Assembly: GCA_018398765.1 (NCBI GenBank)
Contig: JAHBMJ010002456.1
Location: 5,929-18,751 of the forward strand
Length of the DNA stretch: 12,823 bases
Origin: Chromera velia
Lineage: Eukaryota; Sar; Chromeraceae
Reading direction: 5' to 3'
Shown: one piece after another, positions 9,301 to 12,823 of the stretch
How the letters are laid out: the number at the start of each line of letters is the position of its first letter
Numbering within the stretch: the first letter of the stretch is position 1
Program-made: the position numbers and the translations under genes
The notes under the pieces: model-generated
Seen by the model: the letters and a program-made list of their open reading frames with translations, nothing else
What the model was told of the DNA's origin: nothing
The model's database searches: none

Positions 9301-9823
9301 AAGCAGTGACAGAAACTAGGATCAGGAAGGGAGAAGCAAAGATACGGAGCGAAAGAAAGGATCAAGGAGGGGGAAAGACACCGATCAGTTTGCATCGAAG
9401 TGCAGGCATGCAAGACGTACGGGCTGACACACCATTGGCCCCGTGTGTTGCTGCGATGAGGGCGGTGGAGCCCACGTTGTTGACTGCCGCCGCCATGTGG
9501 AAGCACACGATGTCGACAAAAAATGCCACAAACGTGATCGTCTCCCTTGCATCGAGGCTTCTACCCCCCCAATCTTTTTTTCCCTTCTCGTCCGTGGTTG
9601 CTTGATCCCGCCTCTCGAACAGCCCGGGTGTAAGAGCAACCGCGAGAGAAATGGTGGATCCCAGGTAAAGAAGACCCGACAGTAAGGGAATGTGGCCAAG
9701 GAAACCGAAGAGAAGTATCGATCCGATGCTCGGGATACAGACTTGGAAAATCAGGGGTGCCAGAAGACTCAGCTGCAGAAAATGGGGGGAATTGAAGTTC
9801 CATTGCCAGGACTGCATTCGCAT
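6318..9823 (-). CDS. Membrane-bound hybrid sensor histidine kinase with receiver domain (four exons)
   Basis: My exon model is 9823-9421, 9174-8324, 7988-7694 and 7507-6318, giving about 912 residues; only intron 1 is firm. Residues 1-210 hold about five to six hydrophobic segments (roughly 12-35, 36-66, 95-125, 145-170, 185-205), a membrane sensor of unknown ligand. The H-box reads MHEMRNPLSG with phospho-acceptor His235 (codon 8875-8873). After a low-complexity acidic linker comes the N-box (VGNFVSNARKF, N437), then G1 DSGPGL (D524), F-box GRLFRPYAQI and G2 GGGTGLGL. This is a complete ATPase lobe. The C-terminal receiver has the acidic triplet in LLVDDDQF, phospho-acceptor Asp in LVLMDNNM (codon 6782-6780), Thr in GCTGD and Lys in VIHKPL. 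By family knowledge it autophosphorylates on His and passes phosphate to its own Asp, then probably to an HPt protein. Start: a TGA lies ten codons upstream of ATG 9823, but an acceptor-like GAATGCAG at 9817-9810 leaves room for an earlier exon. Confidence 0.85.
7508..7693 (-). other. Intron 3 of the histidine kinase gene (donor ambiguous)
   Basis: The acceptor TTTCCCTTTGCAG (AG at 7509-7508) is strong and leaves TC before ATG, so it needs a phase-1 donor. Candidates are TCAA|GTACGA at 7693 (intron 186 nt, giving ISIMRVSVTDSGPGL) and TTGC|GTGACC at 7657 (150 nt, giving RELLMRVSVTDSGPGL). The best consensus donor, AA|GTAAGA at 7578, is in the wrong phase for this acceptor; it fits only the poor acceptor CATGAG at 7504-7503 or thereabouts. 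The purine-rich GGAGAGGGA tract lies within the intron. Confidence 0.5.
7989..8323 (-). other. Intron 2 of the histidine kinase gene (boundaries ambiguous)
   Basis: Two phase-consistent solutions exist. The preferred one uses a weak donor GCG|GTCACT at 8323 and acceptor TATGCAG at 7990-7989 (335 nt), and joins EEMKTHA directly to VSVADFRRLEQ, keeping usual spacing before the N-box. The alternative uses a strong donor AG|GTGAGC at 8243 and acceptor TATGTAG at 8015-8014 (230 nt), adding about 35 residues. The codons that would be added (TTA, TTT, GAT, TTA, GTT) are AT-rich unlike the rest, favouring the first. Confidence 0.5.
8132..8280. repeat. (CTTCC)n / TTCC-rich tract inside intron 2
   Basis: On the plus strand the stretch is made of CTTCC, CTTGC and CTTTC units, i.e. 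a purine-rich GGAAG tract on the transcribed (minus) strand. It accounts for the spurious Pro/Ser/Phe/Leu-rich open frames seen here on the plus strand. Tracts of this kind are length-unstable. Confidence 0.85.
9175..9420 (-). other. Intron 1 of the histidine kinase gene
   Basis: This is a 246-nt GT-AG intron on the minus strand. The donor is GCCC|GTACGT (GT at 9420-9419) and the acceptor is GTGCCTGCAG (AG at 9176-9175). Phase is exact: one C from exon 1 plus GG from exon 2 makes Arg135 (CGG), joining hydrophobic membrane segments on both sides. In the exon-2 frame a TGA (9205-9203) lies ten codons before the junction, so the intron must be removed. Confidence 0.75.
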
Positions 9824-10087
9824 GCGTGCATCAGACAGTGGCGTGTGTATTCATGGAACATTTGTTCCCCAGCAAAAGAATGATTGCAGGGCTGCAGAAA
9901 GTACACGGGACATGACCAAGCTGGTCAAGCTCTATTGGTCTTTATGACAAGGAAACACAAAGGCATGTCAAGGCTTGGCTAGCACTGACATTCTCACTGT
10001 CTCACCTGCTTAGCGAAACAACGTTTCCGAAACTCCAGCATCTCGTCACTTAGAGGCCCCTTGGTCTTATTGGCGTTTTGCGCCATC
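9824..10087. other. Upstream region of the histidine kinase gene
   Basis: No coding pattern is seen. On the minus strand this would be the kinase 5' leader and promoter unless another exon exists. TTTCTGCAG (minus strand, near 9900-9892) resembles a splice acceptor and may indicate a leader intron. No TATA box can be assigned with confidence. Confidence 0.4.
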
Positions 10088-10150
10088 TTCTATCTGAAGA
10101 GGTGCGACAGAGGACCTGCTAAGCTGTCTGGTGAAGCACTTCAGATAGAA
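10088..10150. repeat. Long imperfect inverted repeat (12-bp stem with extensions)
   Basis: TTCTATCTGAAG at 10088-10099 is perfectly complementary to CTTCAGATAGAA at 10139-10150. Inside it, TGC (10103-10105) pairs with GCA (10136-10138) after a 3-nt bulge, and GACAG (10106-10110) pairs with CTGTC (10124-10128), leaving a 13-nt loop. The fold is possible on either strand. It lies in the interval shared by the divergent kinase and Kelch-like genes. It could be a structured RNA, a leader element or a remnant of a small inverted-repeat element. Confidence 0.6.
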
Positions 10151-10428
10151 CTGCGACGCAGCAATTGCACTTGCGTGGCCGGCAGCTTTTCAAAGTGACT
10201 GACCTTGGTCCTCCCTAGACTCTGAAAGTATCTTTGCTTACAGTCTCCTTTTAATCACATGTATGCAGCTCAGTGACGTTTTCAAACACTCTCCACCTGC
10301 CGTTCCCCCTACCAGAATACGCTCAGGCTCAGAAATACAGACGACCATTTAAATTTGGACTCAGAAGTGTACTGTTGCCTCTGACTTGTACATGGCGGGT
10401 AGTGCAGCCCATGCAATGCATTCGATGA
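10151..10428. other. Intergenic, no feature recognised
   Basis: There are no convincing open frames or RNA genes. CTGCGACGCAG at 10151-10161 is a small palindrome just right of the hairpin. The remainder is unremarkable mixed sequence. Confidence 0.4.
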
Positions 10429-10441
10429 TTTTTTTTTTTTT
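10429..10441. repeat. T13 homopolymer
   Basis: Thirteen consecutive T residues occur on the plus strand, shortly before a GC-rich inverted-repeat cluster. It could act as a poly-T termination signal for a polymerase III transcript read rightward, but no such gene is seen upstream. Confidence 0.8.
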
Positions 10442-10452
10442 GCTTTCTTTAA

Positions 10453-10531
10453 GGCCCCGGCGTGTCCCATGCAGTCACGGTGGCCGCGCCGGGGCCCGCG
10501 CGCGCGCGCGGCCACGCCCTTAATGGCGTGG
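10453..10531. repeat. Cluster of overlapping GC-rich inverted repeats
   Basis: Three perfect stems share sequence. GGCCCCGGCG (10453-10462) pairs with CGCCGGGGCC (10487-10496). GTGGCCGCGC (10480-10489) pairs with GCGCGGCCAC (10506-10515). CCACGCC (10512-10518) pairs with GGCGTGG (10525-10531) across a 6-nt loop. Neighbouring stems overlap, so the first and second, and the second and third, cannot form together fully. A CG dinucleotide run at 10497-10510 lies between them. Confidence 0.75.
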
Positions 10532-10617
10532 GGTATCGTGGGGTGCCGGAGATTCAACATGCAGAGAGACACATTGTGGCAGACATGCATGCACTTGCAG
10601 CGATCGCATTCTTTGGG

Positions 10618-10650
10618 TGATGGCATGGTGATGGCTCCATGATGGCTCCG
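10618..10650. repeat. Three TGATGGC copies at exact 11-nt spacing
   Basis: TGATGGC occurs at 10618-10624, 10629-10635 and 10640-10646, each followed by four variable bases (ATGG, TCCA, TCCG). The period is close to one DNA helical turn, so all copies would face the same side. It sits about 300 bp before the start of the Kelch-like gene. Confidence 0.7.
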
Positions 10651-10953
10651 GATTGTATCCCTGAGTCCACTCATTCCTCCCAGCCTGCGAGCACTGTAAA
10701 GTCTGAGCACAGAGGATCCCACGCCCCCACGCCAATGGGTGAAAAATCTCTTTTGGACTTTTTGTCAACTTAATTCCTCGAATGTATGAGAAAGTGTTTC
10801 TCGGGACATGTTGCAAATACAACACTTCCTCTTCGTAAAGTTTCGGAGAGAAGTGGGCTTCGTCTGGGTCCGGCCCCGGCTGCCTTTTTTCGCCAGCAAG
10901 CCGTCTTGTCCGTCTCTCAGTTTGTATACTGAGGGAGAAGGAAAGGAGGCGCT
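10651..10953. other. Upstream of the Kelch-like gene
   Basis: No assured gene is present. A minus-strand frame (11124-10765, 119 codons) crosses this segment and has KRKCCICNM, but it shows no domain and conflicts with the better-supported plus-strand frame, so I do not call it. Confidence 0.35.
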
Positions 10954-12383
10954 ATGGATCGGTTGACCACCCCTTGTGCAATCTCGGCCGCCGTACCGGA
11001 AGACGGCTCTCAGGTGGTGCAAGACGGGCAGGTCGCCGGAGTCCGAAACGGCAGGGAGAGGGAGAAAGCCAAGGTGCTCGGAGATTATCACCGAGGTCAA
11101 TCCGGGCAGTCTGCCTACTCCCAATCAGTCTTTGGAGAGGGCACACAAGATGAGTCCCTGCTCAGTCTGCTGCTTTGGCAGCCAGTCGGTCCAGACATAG
11201 CGCTGGTGGAGAGTGTGGAGACTCTCCCCCCCCACATGCGCTCGGTTCCTTTTCTTCTCTCAGATCCCTTGGAGGTCGGTCTTTGTCTGTTTGGCTACCT
11301 CATCTCTCTTCCCTCCCATGTGAAATATTCAGTAGCTGGGAAAAGCGAGAGACGGAAAAGAGCACGGATACGTTTGAGACATTCTTGAAGACGAACAGAG
11401 CGATGGAAGTCTTGTCTCGAAGATAGTGGCTGTGCCAGACAGAACGATGACTCTTCCTTTCTCCCTCGCTCTCCCCGTCCCTCCCTCTCCCTCTTTCCCC
11501 CTTCCTCTCTCTCTCTCACACACACACACACTCACACACCCTGTCTCTCTTTCTTGCTTCCTTTCTTTCTCCTGCCCTCTCTGATTCCTTCCTTGCTGCT
11601 CGATCTCCCTGCTTTCCTTGCTTCCTATTGTTTATCGACCTGCCAAGCTGCCTGTCTGCCTGCCTGTTTGCAAAATAGTCTGATCGATCGGCCTGCCAAG
11701 CTGCGTGCCCTGCCTTGCCTGCCTGCCACATGCAGAGCGTCGCTGTGGGAACAAAGCTGTACGTGGCAGGGACGCCCCGACCAGGCACGGTTCCGGTCTC
11801 TCCACACTCTCCAGAGAGGAACTCTGTGCTTTACGCGTTCGATTTCAGTCAGTCAGTCAGTCAGTCCGACAGTCTGCAAGGTCCCATTGGGTGCTCAGTA
11901 TCTCACGCAAACGCCTCCAGTACGTCCCTTTCTCGAAAGATGCTTCTCTCCCGCGCTTGTCCGGCAACTTCTTTGCCGCGGGATCCGTCTCTCACCGCCC
12001 TGTGGTGATCTGGAAAAAGAGAAGGACTCCCATGAAGAACGGGACCGATTCGGGGAAGGAAAGAGAAAGAAACCTGCAGATGGAGGACCAGGAGCAGAAC
12101 TGGGTGATTCCCTTCTGAACAGCACAGGAAAAAGAAATAGCTGGGAATGAAGTCTACTGCGGTGCGATGTGAGGGTGCTCGTGGGTCTGTTCCTGTCAGC
12201 ATGCGTGTCTATACCTTGTTTCTTTTGCGCATTGGCATAACTCCTTCTCGGCACCCTTTCTGTCTTCCCTCTGACTGTGACTGTGCAGCTCTGAATGAGT
12301 GGAGTCCCCCGACGTTGCTTGACTGCCGTGTCACCCATATGGTCGTGTCCCCGCTGCCCTACGACAGTCAGACCATTTATATG
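10954..12383 (+). CDS. Possible Kelch-repeat (beta-propeller) protein, fragmentary exons
   Basis: Three separated plus-strand frames resemble Kelch blades. The first begins at ATG 10954 (G at -3 and +4, with an in-frame TGA at 10930-10932) and runs to about 11300, ending LPPHMRSVPFLLSD and then GLCLFG. The second (about 11701-11847) reads CHMQSVAVGTKLYVAG and then SVLYAFDF. The third (about 12289-12383) reads NEWSPPTLLDCRVTHMVVSP and then QTIYM, after acceptor CTGTGCAG at 12288. Two weaker pieces lie between: WEKRETEKSTDTFETFL near 11337-11390 and LPRLSGNFFAAGSVSHRPVV at about 11951-12010. Each strong piece has the expected Kelch order: Trp or Pro-rich turn, Met-Arg/His, then a beta-strand ending Tyr/Leu-x-Gly or Tyr-x-x-Gly. 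Junction phases are not all solved, and the double-glycine hallmark is split or missing in these pieces. The gene may continue past the window. Kelch proteins usually mediate protein-protein contacts; no partner is visible here. Confidence 0.4.
11427..11640. repeat. Pyrimidine-rich CT/CTT repeats with (CA)n core, probably intronic
   Basis: CTCCCTC, CTCT and CTTCC-like units run from about 11455 to 11520. A CA tract follows at about 11518-11540, then TTTCTTGCTTCC-type units. No frame with coding character crosses it. If the Kelch-like gene is real this is intron sequence between its first and second clear pieces. Confidence 0.7.
11847..11866. repeat. (AGTC)5 microsatellite at a putative exon end
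   Basis: Five perfect AGTC units directly follow the codons for FDF in the second Kelch-like piece. The sequence A|GTCAGT is also a plausible, if weak, splice donor, so the repeat would begin the intron. Confidence 0.85.
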
Positions 12384-12402
12384 GTCAGTCAGTCAGTCAG
12401 TC
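12384..12402. repeat. GTC(AGTC)4 microsatellite at a putative exon end
   Basis: The tract begins immediately after TATATG of the last Kelch-like piece and again supplies GTCAGT as a possible donor. It has the same unit, the same position relative to a blade and the same flanking TCC as the repeat at 11847. Confidence 0.85.
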
Positions 12403-12753
12403 CATGCACTCGACTCTGTCTGTTGGCCTTTAGAGACGACCTTCCTCCCGACCCTCTGTTTGTTTTTTGCTTGGATGGATGGTCAGAGAGAGACGTCAAT
12501 CTGACTGCCGCTTCTCAAAAGCCTAAAGATCTGCTGTCGCAAAGCTCAAGCACAAGCACAGCACAAGAACTACATGCCGGTAAGGTGAGCATGAGCATGC
12601 GATGATGGTGTGCCCCGGCCGTGTGGAGGCGGGATTCCAAAAAGAAGCAATGACTTCGTGCGGCCTGGCTGTCGTCTTTTTTCCTTGTATCTTTTCTTCT
12701 GTTGGCCTGCCTGCATCTCACCTTTTTGTCTCTCTGCATGCACGACACAGCCG

Positions 12754-12756
<3 letters not shown>
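12403..12756 (+). other. Possible further exon sequence, then non-coding DNA
   Basis: The frame of the last Kelch-like piece stays open to 12605. The segment at about 12487-12590 could be an exon: acceptor-like GATGGTCAG ends at 12486, and the donors GCCG|GTAAGG and AAG|GTGAGC fall at about 12578-12590. Its Ser/Gln-rich product (SQSSSTSTAQELHAG) has no recognisable domain. Beyond 12605 I see nothing. Confidence 0.3.
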
Positions 12757-12798
<42 letters not shown>

Positions 12799-12823
12799 GT
12801 GTGCGTGTGTGTGTGTGTGTGTG
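12757..12823. repeat. (GT)n microsatellite at window end
   Basis: An almost pure GT tract with a few GC interruptions continues to the window edge, so its full length is unknown. Confidence 0.95.

Noticed and set aside
10765-11124. 119-codon minus-strand frame with KRKCCICNM
   Set aside because: It has an isolated Cys cluster but no domain, and it conflicts with a plus-strand frame that has a good start context and Kelch-like end.

Overview
The window looks like nuclear DNA from a protist, most probably a photosynthetic alveolate of the chromerid type (Chromera-like). This is inference. The grounds are GT-AG introns, long non-coding stretches with many microsatellites, a large multi-exon hybrid histidine kinase (a family absent from animals but common in algae, protists and fungi), and long low-complexity insertions inside conserved domains. 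Nothing looks prokaryotic: there are no operons or ribosome-binding sites, and no mobile-element protein, CRISPR array, rRNA or tRNA was recognised.

Layout from left to right. Positions 1-1588 hold simple repeats and small inverted repeats but no recognisable gene. A plus-strand gene follows, with a probable short 5' leader exon (1589-1618), a leader intron (1619-1980) and an 874-residue open frame (1991-4615). Its protein is mostly low-complexity and charged, and ends in three 18-residue Cys/His repeats that look zinc-binding. Positions 4616-6317 are intergenic and include an AT-rich island (about 5130-5700) that contrasts sharply with the flanks. A minus-strand gene (9823 down to 6318, at least four exons) encodes a membrane-bound hybrid histidine kinase with several membrane segments, an H-box, N/G1/F/G2 boxes and a C-terminal receiver. 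Its first intron is well determined by phase. Introns 2 and 3 have competing donors. Positions 9824-10953 form a non-coding interval with several strong inverted repeats and a three-copy 11-nt repeat. The right end (10954-12600) carries fragments on the plus strand that resemble a Kelch-repeat beta-propeller gene split by introns, and the window ends in a (GT)n tract.

The zinc-repeat gene and the kinase gene are convergent, with the AT-rich island between their 3' ends. The kinase and the Kelch-like gene are divergent and share the structured interval 9824-10953 as their possible upstream region. No functional link among the three genes can be read from the sequence. The kinase is a self-contained phosphorelay module whose signal and output are not visible here.
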